From Onchocerca volvulus (taxonomy: Eukaryota > Nematoda > Chromadorea > Rhabditida > Onchocercidae): a DNA stretch of 64,000 nt. The stretch's first letter is position 1; each line of letters begins with the position of its first letter. This document shows, in pieces, positions 12,934 to 23,069 of this stretch. The stretch is taken from positions 682,001-746,000 of the forward strand of contig HG738138.1 of assembly GCA_000499405.2 (NCBI GenBank), given 5' to 3'. Below the pieces are notes generated by a model. It saw nothing but the letters and a program-made list of their open reading frames with translations, made no database searches and was not told the origin of the DNA. A program made the position numbers and the translations under genes.

Positions 12934-15900
12934 CGGTTATGCGGATCTGTTTTCCTGTCAACTACTCCTCCCTTTATCTTTCCCTATTTATCCTCTAAAA
13001 TATCTTTTGTTTATTGCATTCAATGATGGGCCCAAGATTGGGATCCTTAAAAGGCTCCTTTCGCAGTTAATCAATCAGAATTTTATCTTCTTCTCTGGGC
13101 TGTTTTCGCAACGGTCAAACATCTACACGAAGGTATCCTCCATCTCTTAACTAAATGTAACATTCTCACGTAAATATTGAATCGCTTCAGAACAAATATC
13201 CGAGGTTTGGTTTTGGAAGAAAAGAAAAACAGGTGACAAACATTTAAAACTAAAGTCTAATTAGAGTAAGCGATTGTTTGCAACGTCCAGAAGCATTATT
13301 GAGCTGATCCATCTGATTCAACATGACCCTGAGATGCTGCATGAGAAGCATATCATCTTCACCGTATCATATAGCGATGATAAATGATTTTTTGCCAAGG
13401 AAACGTGTGTATGTAGCAAGTGTGCGTGTACAGATTCATGCGGATGTATGGAGAAGTGCATGTCAGTAATTGTGAGTGGCATCGATAATGAATGTAAGCT
13501 ATTGCATTTGTGTTGAAGGAGTACGGCGTCGTCGTCAACTGCAACATCACGTCCGTTACTGCCATACGTGACGCACTATAGCGATTCGGGTTTCTCCAGT
13601 ACGCTAAGCAGTGGTTCCAGTTGTTCGTTTCTCCCTCCACCACCACCTTATCGTGGATTCCGCGGATCCACCAAGCAACAGCATCGAATTCATCGTAGTT
13701 TGAGCGATTCCAAATACGGTTCAACAACTGAATGCCATCTCATGAGACTTCCAACCGGTCTATATGCTGGCAGTGTCAATTTACAGGAATTATGTCGTGT
13801 CCCACGTGCTGGTAGTTGGACATCCAGAGTAAGTTCACTTTTCCATCTTCCAACTGTTAGAATCGCCAAACAGCATTCGTCCATCAGTTTAAAATGATAT
13901 TTAAGTTCTGATTCAAATTTTTCTTTTTTTCGGTTTCTAAATAAAGAAAAAACATTTAATAATTAATTATTTGTTTCCAATTATATTTCTTTAATGCATG
14001 CCAATATGTTCGCTTTTACTTATCCAAGATATATCATTCTTGTTATTCGATTATGGAAAATCAAAGCAATCTCAGTGCAAAAATTCACAATTTCAATTGC
14101 AGTTATTTATGTATTCATGAAAAAATACCTCGCAGAAATAGCTTTTTCATATTTATTTGCAATGGATTAGATGAGAGAATCGTTGAAAGGTCTTGCAATA
14201 ATTTAAGTATGAGAAATTTTTCGAGAAGTCGGATTGTTTTCGACGATTCAAATTAAGCGACACATTCTTCCTTTTTAGATTGTTTTGATCCGATCTATTA
14301 TAAAATTCTGGAATTTCAATTAACGGCAAAGTTCTACCGGCTTCTTTCTCTTTAGAATGGAAGCAGCCTGGGTGCTAATGAGTATTGATATTTTCTCGCG
14401 GATGGTTTTGCGCTTGCTTTTAGGAAATGATCCTTTCTGGGAGTATGAAAGCAAAACGGAATGGTTAACTATTTCATTCATTCAATGCCCCTAGCACTGT
14501 TTCATTTTTAGAAATTTTTTCTTTTTTTTGACAATTTTCAGTTTTAATTTCTGTTTCCTCTTTTTTTTCCTCCCCCCTCTCTCTCTTCTTCCTCCTTCAT
14601 TTATTTTATAATTCCAATTTTTGGAATAAAATATTAATGAAATGTGTCGCAAATGGCAGGAATTTCTGCAATTATTATTTGAAATTTTTTAAATTGTTAA
14701 ATTTATACGATGCTTTCATTGCTATTTGAAAATGACTGCATGATACATTTATCAGAACTTCTCCACTATTTTTTTTTTTTTTTTTTTTTTGATTCCAGCC
14801 TTTAGGTGGTCCCATATATCCGACAAGAATTAAATTACACGGTACTGCTAATGATTCAGACTTTCAATTTAATCTTGATTTAAAAGGATTCATCCTGATT
14901 TTTTTTTCCTATAGGAAATGATTCAGACTATTATAATTAAATTTAATTTTAGTTTAAAATAAATTTATCGTGATTTAAGGATTCATCATAATTTTTTTTC
15001 TTTTTTCAAATGGATATTCTTTGGAAGATTTCATAAGAAAAAGATAATATAAAACTTTCTTGACCAATCACTTCATTTCTGCCTATTTTTCAAAAATCAA
15101 ATATTACCTTGAATCCAATACAAAAGTTGTTCGATCGCAAATAACCGTCAATTATCTCTTTACTGTATTTTACAAAACTTGACCGATGATCACCTAACTA
15201 ATACTATTTGTTATGTAAGTTTTGAAATCGTAAATCCCAGGAGAGCAATTATTTAAAATGGATGTTATTTAAAGCAGGAAGGGTTACACGATATATGGAA
15301 AGGATGAAATTGGAGGGATGTGAAGTATAACTCATTAAAGGCTGTAATGTGAAGCGATCTTTTTTTTTCCTTTTTCTATCATGGAAATTACATTTTTGTT
15401 GAAAAAAATGAAATAATTCATCTCCAGTTATATTATCTTTCACTGAAATTATTTATGCCTTTTTCTTATTGAATCTAAAAATTTTTTTTATTTTTTTATT
15501 TTATTTTCTATATTATTTCATCATCGTTAATGAATTTTAATTTTAAAAAAAAGAATTTATTATTATAATTAAAATTTTCTTTAAAAATTAATTGGTTTGA
15601 TTGAAAATTTGACTTAGGTTGATAAAATATTACAAAGAAATAAAATTACTAGGGAAAGTTTTTGGTGAAAATTTTACATTTAAATTTTCTGTTTTTGTTT
15701 TTGTTTTTTTGTTTTTTTTTTCAGTGCAAGTAAAGGATTGCTTTAGCAAACATAGCAATAAATTTAAATGTAATGAGAGGGTGTTAGAATCAAAGGAAGA
15801 AGAAATAGGCGGAAAATTCAGCTTGAATGGCTGAGCTGGTAACTTTTTTTTGTGGCCACCGAATTTAGAGCATGGAAATGAAGCAATAAAAAGTAAATTA

Positions 15901-18900
15901 GCATGTCATCATGAAGAATTTGCTACATTTCCATGCTGTTTAAGCAGTTTCGCCGGATGAAAACTTCAGCTAAATTCTACAAATTTTCAACTTAAAATGA
16001 AATTTTTCTTTTTTGATTTACGCAGATAATTCGAAATTTCATCTTTTTGAAGAGTCCATCACCATCAATGTCAACGGTATCTTGTCCAGAATATCCGGAA
16101 TTGCAAGAGAAATTGCATCGATTGGCAATGGCTCGTGACAGTTTATCACTGCAGGTATGTGCTGCTTCATTGTTAAGAAGATTAAGATATTTGCAATTAT
16201 TAAGTCTACTCTTAAATTATTACACTATTGTGAAAATTCATATCAGTTTTAATTAATCTGCTCCTTCTAAAATTAATTTGCTCTTCTAATATTATACTAA
16301 CGACCAATATTAGTTAAGCTAACTGCCCCGTCAGTGATTTTGCTTTTTTTTTTTTTTTTTTTTTTTTTTTGAAATTAACTTAAATAATAATTGATTTATG
16401 ATAGATTATTATGGCTGCAAATTTGATTTTGGCACAGATGTATGATTTGGAAAAGATACAAAATTGAATGTTGTTCAAAAATATTTCTAATTACTTGGAA
16501 AATTTTTTTTCGGCAGATTTTGCCAAAATTTTGAAAAATTGTCGTTGTGGATTATTTTGTCACACAATTTTGATGTTATCAAGTGTAGTATTTTCAGTAA
16601 GACCTCCAATTAATCTATGCATCCCATGAATTTTAGGTAACTATACTAACAGAACAGGTTGGTGCTCAAAAAGAAAAAATACGCGATCTGGAAAATCTTC
16701 TGGCAACTAAAGCGAATAATTTGGATTCAACCGAGGAACTTTTACAAGAAGTCAATATTAATTTCAGTAAATGGGATCATTTATTTCCTCATTTCCTTTT
16801 CATGGCAAAGTTTTTTGCAAGCTTAAATTAGATATTTCAAAATTTGAATTCTGGATTACTCCAAAATCTTTCTACTGTAGCGTGTTGGTAGCAACGGTGA
16901 TTTGGAGTCGAAAAAGTTGGATCTTTTAGCAGAAGTTTCAAATTTGAAACTCAAATATGCCACCCTAGAGCAAGAAAAAATGGAGACAGAAAGGAAGCTT
17001 CAACTTTCTCAGGTTTGTTTGAATTAAAATTTTGGATCAGATTTTTCATTGGTAAGGAAAATATCTTTTTGAATTGCAATATGACTTTTTAGCTTTGTCT
17101 AAAATTATAAGGAGGAATTAGTTATCTCTTTCTTCCTTATATCATTAATATGCAGAAGTGGGATTCTCAAATGGGTCTTTTTTTTAATTTAACAATGACA
17201 TTCTTTATGACTTTAAAATTTAAAAAAAAAAAAAAAAAAGGAATTTCAGGCTGAGATTGAGCATTTAAATCAAACGATGCAAAGTTTTATCATGCAGCAT
17301 GGTCTCCCTCCACAAGTTTATAAGGCTCAAATTCATGCGCAATTACCATATCAGCAAGTACTTGGTGGTAATATCGGTGTGGAAACTGATCAAGGTTGAG
17401 AAAACATTCATATTAAGCTTTTTTTGTTGGCCAAATAAATACAATGTAGAAATTGCCTGGTTCTCTTAAGTTCTTATTAAGGAGCTTATCACTTGAATAT
17501 TATCTCATTGTTGGGAATGGATAGCTATTGTCTAGGAAAGCCGAAGAAAAAATTATTTTAACAAGAAAATGTTGCAGCGAAAAAAGTTGGAAGAATGAAT
17601 TTCCTGAAATTATCTGAAACAGATAATTTGATTTTCTGATAATAGTATTTTTTGCAGCAACTGAAATGGTGCAACTACGAATGGCCGTACAACGACTTAT
17701 TATGGATAATGAGCAGAAAGTTAGTCTTTTTAAATATTTAATTTATGATTTTTCGAAAGCCAAGATTTATTAAAAATTCTTTACAAACATTTTGCTGCAT
17801 AATTTAAGAAATTCTTAACTGATTGAAATTCTGCATAATTCAAATTCCAAATTCATAGGAAAAAGATATTCGTTCATCTATGTAAATTTCTTTTGATTAC
17901 TTAATTTCCTTACAAATTGACCACTGCAATTTTGCAGAATATTCAAATTAGTTCGTTGAGAAATGCTTTGGATGAGCATTGCCGTAACGGACGTGAAGGT
18001 GACATTTGTGCGGCATCGATGTCTTTGCCACGTTGCTACATTCAAAATAATTTCGAAGCTTCTCAGCCGTTCGACATCAATGCTCAACTTAGAAGATTAC
18101 TGCTTGTAAGTTATTATCAATAAATGTACTTCGTTTTTTTTAATTGAATTCCATCTTATGATTTACTAAAATATGAAAATCGCCCCTAACTATACTCACG
18201 CCAAATAATGTATTTTTCGCTTCTCTTTTCAGATGTATCAAAATTGGGTTTTCTAGAGGGCAAATATCTTAGGCGTATTTTATCATCATGCTCTGTCAAG
18301 GCTTAATTGTCTTTGGCATATGTCTAGAAAAATTTGTTGACTTTTTTAGGATGATGCGAACGAACATATTGCTCATTCTTCATCTTTTCCAACCAGTCTT
18401 TGTAATGCCCAACAACGAGGCGCTGTCTCATCAAGAATACCTTCAGCAGTACAGGTTTAAAAATTCATATTTACTTTCAAATTATAAAGACAGAAACTTT
18501 AAAAAAAATGTAAGCTGAAACATTTTGAAATAAAAACCAATATTTGGCAATGATATATTTCAAAAATATTTCTTTTTTTTTCCAATCTCTCGAAGATAAA
18601 TATTGATTATAAATAAAAATATCGATTGATTTTTATAATTTTTGATGAAACGAAATTTCAGAGCTTAAGAAAATGAATTATTTCTTTATTTTAGTCATCG
18701 TCATCCTATACCTCATCATTATCAACAGCATCACCACAGCATAGTTGGTCGAATTCGGGTACTCCAAGATTAAAAACTAATTATGATCCTACTATTACTC
18801 TACCGCCTATTTCATCTAGAACAGCTGCCCGTCCTACTCCCAGGTATCATTTCAAGTGTTTGAAATGTGAACTGTGTCAAATTTTACCTTTTAAAATCAG

Positions 18901-21900
18901 AAAACATTTCAAAAATTGAAACTTTTATAGCTATCATTCGCCATCATCTCCGGCTGCCCGACAATTGGCTGCTGAATTGGATGAATTGCGTCGTATTGGT
19001 AATGAAATGCAGCATAAGCATGATGCATTTCAGAATCCAAGTTTCTCCAGGTCGTTCGGACGCAAGGTAAGTAAAAATATTGGTTGTAATATGCTTGATA
19101 AATCATATTTTCTTTTATTTCCTATTAAATTTTCGACAATTTGATATAATTGTATGTGTTCTCCATCTACAGGCTGCTTCAACTTTAACACTACCACGTA
19201 AAAAACTTTCTACAACGTCTTCGGGCGGTATATCAGGTAAATCTTATTATCGATTCGAGAATATCAGTCTTTCTAGTTTAGCTACATTATATTTATCTTT
19301 TTTTCTTAATTTATATTAATTGAAATTTCTATATGACTCATGATTTCTTTTTTTTCCTTTTTTTTGAAGCTGAAAGTGATGATGAAATAATGCGAGGAGT
19401 ACAGACCAGATCTTCTATTGAAATTGGAAAGTTTAGACGTGGAAAAACACGGTATTTTTCGAAGTTATTTATAATTTATTCAGCATGTTTCATTCATTCA
19501 TTCCCATCAAATATATTCATGAAATACTCCCTTAGGAATATTTCAATCGCTTAAAATGGAAATGTTACTTTAAAGATGAAATAGTAGCGGAGAGGGAGGG
19601 AGAATATGTAGGAAAAAGACAAATTTAATTACTATTGCTCAAAAAAGAAAATAATCATATTTCCTGCCAATTTCAGATCTTCATTAAAGAATTTATTTGG
19701 CAAATTGACAAGAAGTGCTTCGCAAGAAATCAGATCTGCTGATTTTCAACATGCGGGCACCTTGAGGTTTCTTTTTTCTTATTTTTTACTTTATTTAAAA
19801 ATCTTACAAATTTTGAGTAGGAAAAAAAGTGAAAGCAAAAGATGCATTTTCCATCCATTCGAATTTATCTCTCAAAAATTTTCTGGATTATGAAATTAGT
19901 ATAGTATTAGCATATTATATACTAACAACAAAATATGAAAGAAGGAAGTCTTAGGAAGGGAATCTATCAAAAAAATTATGAACTTTTAGACCAGCACATT
20001 CATCACGGATACCGATTTATGGGCCAATATCCGGTGCCATAGCACTTCGACCTCCGTTGCAACAGTTTGTTGAATGGAGCAAAGAGCAAATTTGCGAATG
20101 GATGGCGGAAATTGGTTTCAGCGTTTATGTACCTGATGTTGAGCGTTTTGTACGCAGTGGTCGACATTTATTGAATATGACAAATCAAGAATACGAAAAG
20201 GTTTTGATCAGTAATTCCAAATACAAATTCATCAAAGTCAACATGATAATACTATCATTTAATACAAGAAAGATTTTGCGTTAAGTAAGTAAGATGCGAA
20301 TAAATGAAGTACTTGAACATACGCCACGGTAGAATAACTATGTTTTCAGGAATTATTGATAAGAAATCCGTTACATAGAAAACGTTTACGTTGTATATTG
20401 ACTAGTATAAGTCGCGGTATTAAAAATTCTGCAGATCGTATGGATGTGCATCAGGTAATACTGGTTGATAGAAATTTCTTGAGATTTATGAATTTCCATT
20501 TTTATTACTTAATAACATATCATCCAGGTTGAACTGATTGATCCTAAAACTAATTTGACTTAATTTTATATTTGAAGGTGCTGTTGTGGTTGGACGATAT
20601 CGGGATACCACAGTATCGCGAAAGTATGGCTGAAAATATGATTGATGGCCAAATGTTGACATTGCTAACTGCGCAAGATTTGATCGAAGTAAGCTTAACG
20701 ACTTCTAAACTTGAAATGAAATGAGAAATTTAACTGAATTAAATCTGTCCACCATTAAACTATTGCAGATGAAAATCACTTCTGCTCTTCATCATGCGAC
20801 AATCGCACGTGGTGTACAGTTCCTGCGATCGGTTGACTTTCATTCAAATCGATTGGAAAAAAGATTTAATCCAGTGAGTAATCATTTTCGCTATTCGATC
20901 AATCGAATAAGCAACGTATGCGAATCAATTTTAATGAATATAATTCTTTCTGGATCTTTTTTCAGGATTTGATCCACAAAGGAGCATGTCCAGGTGAAGT
21001 AGAACGATGGTCACATTATTGCACATGTGAATGGCTAAAAGCGATTGATTTAGCTGAATTTACACCTAATCTTTTATGTGCCGGAATTCATGGTGCACTA
21101 ATGGTAGGTTTTATGCAAATTTAATGATAAAAATTTGATGATAAGCGATGATAGCAATTGAAATTTTTTTTTCCATATCTAAGTTTATAGCAATTGTTTC
21201 GTTTGCTTTCATTTTTATAGCATTTTTATTATTAATTATGCTTTGTTTTGAAATTTTGTAAAATTTATTAGTTCAAAATCGAATTATCGTTCTGTTTTGA
21301 ATTTTTTTTACAAAAAGATAACTTTGCTTTTTTCTTGCAGGTGCATGAGCCGACTTTCACTGCAGAAACATTAGCTGAAGTATTGCAAATGCCCACCCAT
21401 AAAACGCTTTTGCGACGTCATCTCGCAACTCATTTCAATCAGTTATTAGGTCAAGAAGTAATTAGTCATAAACGAGCTGTGCTTGCACAACCACTTGTTG
21501 TCCAAATGTCTCCTTTATTGAAAATTAAGGTAAGTTACAACATTTAAATTCATTATTTGTAATTTTTACACTAAAAATTAAGAAACTAATTAATTTTAAC
21601 TAATTAAAAAATTAATTTTTATTATAATATTACACCTAAATAAACGATTATTCTCATTAAGATGAATAAAATTTTCTCTTAATTTTCGCCTTTTTTCTTT
21701 TGATTTACGATTTAAATAGGTATTAAAGCATACGAATTTCAATCCTTTTTCCTTTTCATTTTATTGTGATTAAAACTTATTTTTGAAATAGCTAAAATTC
21801 CTTTCTTTTGGACTCCGAAAGACATTTATTTTTGAAACCTGATTTTGTTATAGGAAAATCACAAAAAGCATAGAATAATTTATTATTTTAAGGAATTTTT

Positions 21901-22086
21901 GTCTATAAATTTTATGAATTTCTTTAATTTTCATTTCAGCTCCTTAAAAAAGGTTTCCTTTTGTCACGAAAGAAAGGAAAAAATGAAGTGTACGTTGAGC
22001 CAGACGAACCAGTCTGTCCACCTACTGATTCGAAATCTATCTATAAAAAACAGGTTCACGATTTTTCTTCTACTCTTAAATTTTAG
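417..22086 (+). CDS. hlb-1: Liprin-beta (three-SAM scaffold protein), 24-exon model
   Basis: Liprin-beta proteins are cytoplasmic scaffolds that pair with liprin-alpha and organise presynaptic active zones and cell-matrix contacts. Exons by phase: 417-492, 5041-5159, 5660-5818, 7773-7868, 16026-16154, 16637-16750, 16881-17012, 17250-17394, 17658-17719, 17938-18105, 18350-18454, 18695-18843, 18931-19066, 19173-19236, 19370-19451, 19677-19766, 19990-20200, 20350-20454, 20578-20688, 20769-20873, 20966-21103, 21341-21529, 21940-22086. With the alternative exons at 10969 and 13519 this is the full set seen. The joined frame is 944 codons, 943 residues, close to the roughly 1000 of vertebrate liprin-beta. 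Order: conserved N-terminus 1-30, coiled coil about 165-345, Ser/Thr-rich linker about 400-630, SAM1 about 635-700, SAM2 about 711-777, SAM3 about 801-870, basic tail. Identity rests on strong similarity of the SAM block, for example LLRRHLATHF at 855-864. Exon 5041 and the donor at 16751 are the weakest joins. Confidence 0.9.
801..2219 (-). other. Three coding-like minus-strand frames in liprin-beta intron 1
   Basis: Frames at 2219-2055 (ATG-started, 54 residues, rich in charged residues, ending YQRDRITF), 2027-1845 and about 980-801 are all open on the minus strand and less repetitive than the background. They might be exons or decayed exons of a gene nested against liprin-beta, but I could not find matching splice phases that join them. 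No family is recognised. Confidence 0.15.
3138..3303 (+). pseudogene. Chromodomain-like relic in liprin-beta intron 1
   Basis: After an acceptor-like TTTTTATCACAG one frame reads 55 codons with a single TAA at 3214-3216. The second half contains RSNDSWEPLEVF, which resembles the WEP core of chromodomains, followed by a helix-like HKPLAEHLI. The first half has basic and hydrophobic residues in plausible positions for the preceding strands. No start or donor is seen. It could come from a gene duplicate or from a chromodomain-bearing retroelement; the family call is tentative. Confidence 0.35.
4179..4397 (+). pseudogene. MADF-like coding fragment in liprin-beta intron 1
   Basis: An open frame with good coding character contains ELSKVMPNYEILWP and, after a polar spacer, LNTLWTDINVL. 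The spacing of LW-x-P and LW-x-x-I resembles MADF DNA-binding domains, which are common in nematodes. A TTTGAAG acceptor at 4208 would start it in phase 0. The frame then runs into a T tract coding for Phe and stops at 4395. It does not fit the liprin-beta phases. Similarity is weak and by eye. Confidence 0.28.
4697..4737. repeat. Perfect 19-bp inverted repeat, 3-base loop
   Basis: The arm AGGCATGTCAAAGATAATT (4697-4715) is followed by AGC and its exact reverse complement (4719-4737). It lies in liprin-beta intron 1 and would fold into a perfect hairpin in the RNA. Confidence 0.9.
5819..7772 (+). other. Liprin-beta intron 3
   Basis: Contains the minus-strand remnant 6056-6256. The remainder is AT-rich; open frames near 6550 are hydrophobic and unconvincing. 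Confidence 0.6.
6056..6256 (-). pseudogene. Frameshifted coding remnant, minus strand, in a liprin-beta intron
   Basis: On the minus strand an acceptor-like CCTTTACAG is followed by a frame reading IIGHEYVQAFRDRLMLL. One extra base near 6194 then moves the reading into a second frame: FFDPADGCWVSNRLKPYDF, then about 25 more residues ending MSDDEL and a TAA at 6058-6056. Both halves have coding-like composition, so this looks like one protein end broken by a single frameshift, or an exon with a mis-called base. I do not recognise the protein. No upstream exons are clear. Confidence 0.4.
8634..8686. repeat. Perfect 21-bp inverted repeat, 11-base loop
   Basis: The arm TGATATAGATCTATGAAATG (8635-8654) is matched exactly by its reverse complement at 8666-8685, with one more A-T pair outside. 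The loop region and arm end (GAAATGAATTTCCATT) repeat a sequence found about 40 bases upstream (8610-8626), so the hairpin seems built from a local duplication. Confidence 0.9.
10520..10960 (+). promoter_or_regulatory. Region before the alternative start at 10969, possible internal promoter
   Basis: Around 10540-10660 the sequence is GC-richer, with an isolated GCGGCCGC and Ala/Ser-rich open reading in one frame that lacks an ATG. No pyrimidine-rich acceptor precedes ATG 10969, so an internal promoter is a reasonable reading. Confidence 0.25.
10969..15834 (+). CDS. Alternative 5' exons of liprin-beta, or a nested gene of 192 residues
   Basis: Exon 10969-11084 starts with ATG and reads MGEIGNQRHVEDGFGTRSLA, ending in phase 2. 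Exon 13519-13828 starts with one base that completes Arg, then reads 103 codons rich in Ser with a five-proline run, ending in phase 0 at GTAAGT. From there two continuations fit. (1) It joins the liprin-beta exon at 16026, giving a 935-residue isoform with a different N-terminus. (2) It joins 14799-14841 (PLGGPIYPTRIKLH, phase 1, after a strong pyrimidine tract) and then 15725-15834 (after TTTTTTTTTCAG), ending at TGA 15832-15834 with AATAAA about 50 bases later. That would be a self-contained nested gene. The protein is not one I recognise. There is no in-phase join from the exon ending at 7868 into 10969 or 13519, which is why an independent start is favoured. The donor at 11085 (GTTTTT) is weak and is followed by an 80-base T tract. 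Confidence 0.5.
11132..11211. repeat. 80-base uninterrupted T tract
   Basis: A run of 80 T starts 48 bases after the donor of the exon at 10969. It might be the poly(A) end of a minus-strand retrocopy, but nothing recognisable lies to its right. The true length may differ, since such runs are hard to sequence. Confidence 0.9.
12897..12933. repeat. (TA)n microsatellite
   Basis: TA dinucleotides with one interruption. Other TA runs are at 8350-8367, 12101-12118 and 49157-49178. Confidence 0.9.
16026..18105 (+). other. hlb-1: Liprin-beta coiled-coil exons
   Basis: Six exons (16026-16154, 16637-16750, 16881-17012, 17250-17394, 17658-17719, 17938-18105) encode residues 151-400 of isoform A. Hallmarks shared with vertebrate liprin-beta are ARDSLSLQ, then VTILTEQVGAQKEKIRDLE at 194-212, then KKLDLLAEVSNLKLKY. 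The heptad-like spacing of Leu and the many Glu, Lys and Gln residues indicate a coiled coil, the family's dimerisation region. Two acceptors at the first exon (16026 and 16053) are both in frame and differ by nine residues. The exon ending at 16750 has an unusual GTCAAT donor; it is forced by the phase-0 start of the next exon, so a missed micro-exon is possible. Confidence 0.85.
16155..16636 (+). other. Liprin-beta intron
   Basis: AT-rich, with a T tract of about 27 bases near 16345. No other feature. Confidence 0.7.
18350..19766 (+). other. hlb-1: Liprin-beta Ser/Thr-rich linker exons
   Basis: Six short exons (18350-18454, 18695-18843, 18931-19066, 19173-19236, 19370-19451, 19677-19766) encode residues 401-608. 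They are rich in Ser, Thr and Pro, with one short helix-like patch (ARQLAAELDELRRIGNEMQ). A late segment reads SSLKNLFGKLTRSASQE, which resembles the conserved KxxFGKxxRSxS motif that precedes the SAM domains in liprin-beta. Phases (0, 2, 0, 1, 2, 2) all agree across the joins. Small phase-compatible exons here make skipping isoforms possible. Confidence 0.8.
19990..22086 (+). other. hlb-1: Liprin-beta tandem SAM1-SAM2-SAM3 exons and C-terminus
   Basis: Seven exons (19990-20200, 20350-20454, 20578-20688, 20769-20873, 20966-21103, 21341-21529, 21940-22086) encode residues 609-943. SAM1 begins at WSKEQICEWMAEIG, SAM2 at LLWLDDIGIPQYRE, SAM3 at EWLKAIDLAEFTPNL. In this family the three SAMs form one unit that binds the SAM block of liprin-alpha. 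The last exon encodes a basic patch (SRKKGKNEVYVEPDEPVCP) and I close it at TAG 22084-22086. An alternative donor (CAG then GTTCAC at 22054) exists, but the following intron would be only 33 bases. Vertebrate liprin-beta continues with an acidic tail that is absent in this model. Confidence 0.93.
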
Positions 22087-22801
22087 AATGAAACTGGAAA
22101 CATCTCTCTGCGGGGTATTGCGGGGTATCTTATGTCTTCTGTTACTGTTTATAAATTTCACCCAAAGTATTTGAAACTTATTCATAATATTTGCCTTAAT
22201 TTCAAAAAATTTTCCTTCCCATTCACTTTTTCATGATTGGGATCGTCATCGAAATTTTTACTGAGAGAAGATTATATTGAGATCGAATCACTAATAGCAT
22301 AAATACCGTGGGTATCCTTTAAATGTTATAGTATCCAGTTTTTGTAGAGATTATCCCGAGCTAGAAGGTAATGCTGAATTGCCTCTACAGAACATTCATT
22401 AAGTTTGAAACTTACCCTCGGCTAATCACAAATTTCGTAAATATTCTTTGCTGCAGCATGACATAGTATAGCGATTGGAAACTTCTTGATTAGATCATAA
22501 AATTTTGACTTGATCTAGAAATCTTATTGAATAGCAATCAGGACGATATATTAATGGTCATGAAATTGCGAGAGAACTGAAAGAGAAATGATTAACACTT
22601 CAATTATGCAAATTAGTTTGAATTTTGGCTTGATGAAGAAACGATGATATTTTTCCAGATTTTGTAGCAAGTATGGAAATCTAATATATTGCATTATCTA
22701 ATCAAAATATATAAACAATGCAATTTTTTTATAACCTTAATATTTTTTTATAATTTTTATAGTCTTAGTAAATAATAATATTTTTTTCTTATAATCTCAC
22801 T

Positions 22802-22807
22802 AATAAA
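22802..22807 (+). terminator. Possible polyadenylation signal for liprin-beta
   Basis: This is the first clear AATAAA downstream of the liprin-beta stop at 22086. It implies a 3' untranslated region of about 0.7 kb. Nematode genes also use variants of the hexamer, so an earlier site could be the real one. Confidence 0.25.
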
Positions 22808-22992
22808 ATAGTTGAACATTATCATATCTTACTTCCAGATTACGGAAAGTATTCTGGATTCGCTTGAGTCATCGAACGTATAGTAGTATTCTTTTCGAAC
22901 CGCTTGTAGCTTATTTTTCTTTTTGATTGTGCTCAATTCAATTGGTGCATCCGGAATTAGTGTATTTATATAAATTTTACAATTTATGTTTA

Positions 22993-23069
22993 AATGCCTG
23001 TTTTAATATTCATCCTACACTTTACTTCTGATGAAAGTAAAGTGTGGGATGAATATTAAAACAAGCATT
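22993..23069. repeat. 35-bp near-perfect inverted repeat, 7-base loop
   Basis: Arms 22993-23027 and 23035-23069 pair over 35 bases with two mismatches around the loop CTGATGA. It lies downstream of liprin-beta, beyond its likely polyadenylation site. Such a stem is long enough to be a small-RNA precursor or a double-stranded RNA source if transcribed. Confidence 0.9.

Larger units (their letters stand above)
11085..13518 (+). other. Intron between the two alternative exons
   Basis: The 80-base T tract, TA repeats and a GC-richer stretch at 12640-13160. No exon found. Confidence 0.5.

Noticed and set aside
13359..13884. Minus-strand frames over the 13519 exon
   Set aside because: They mirror a + strand exon that has consistent phases and a strong donor, so they are shadows.
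14053..14256. ATG frame with an internal acceptor-like site in the liprin-beta intron
   Set aside because: Its phases do not join the exons on either side and it shows no known motif.
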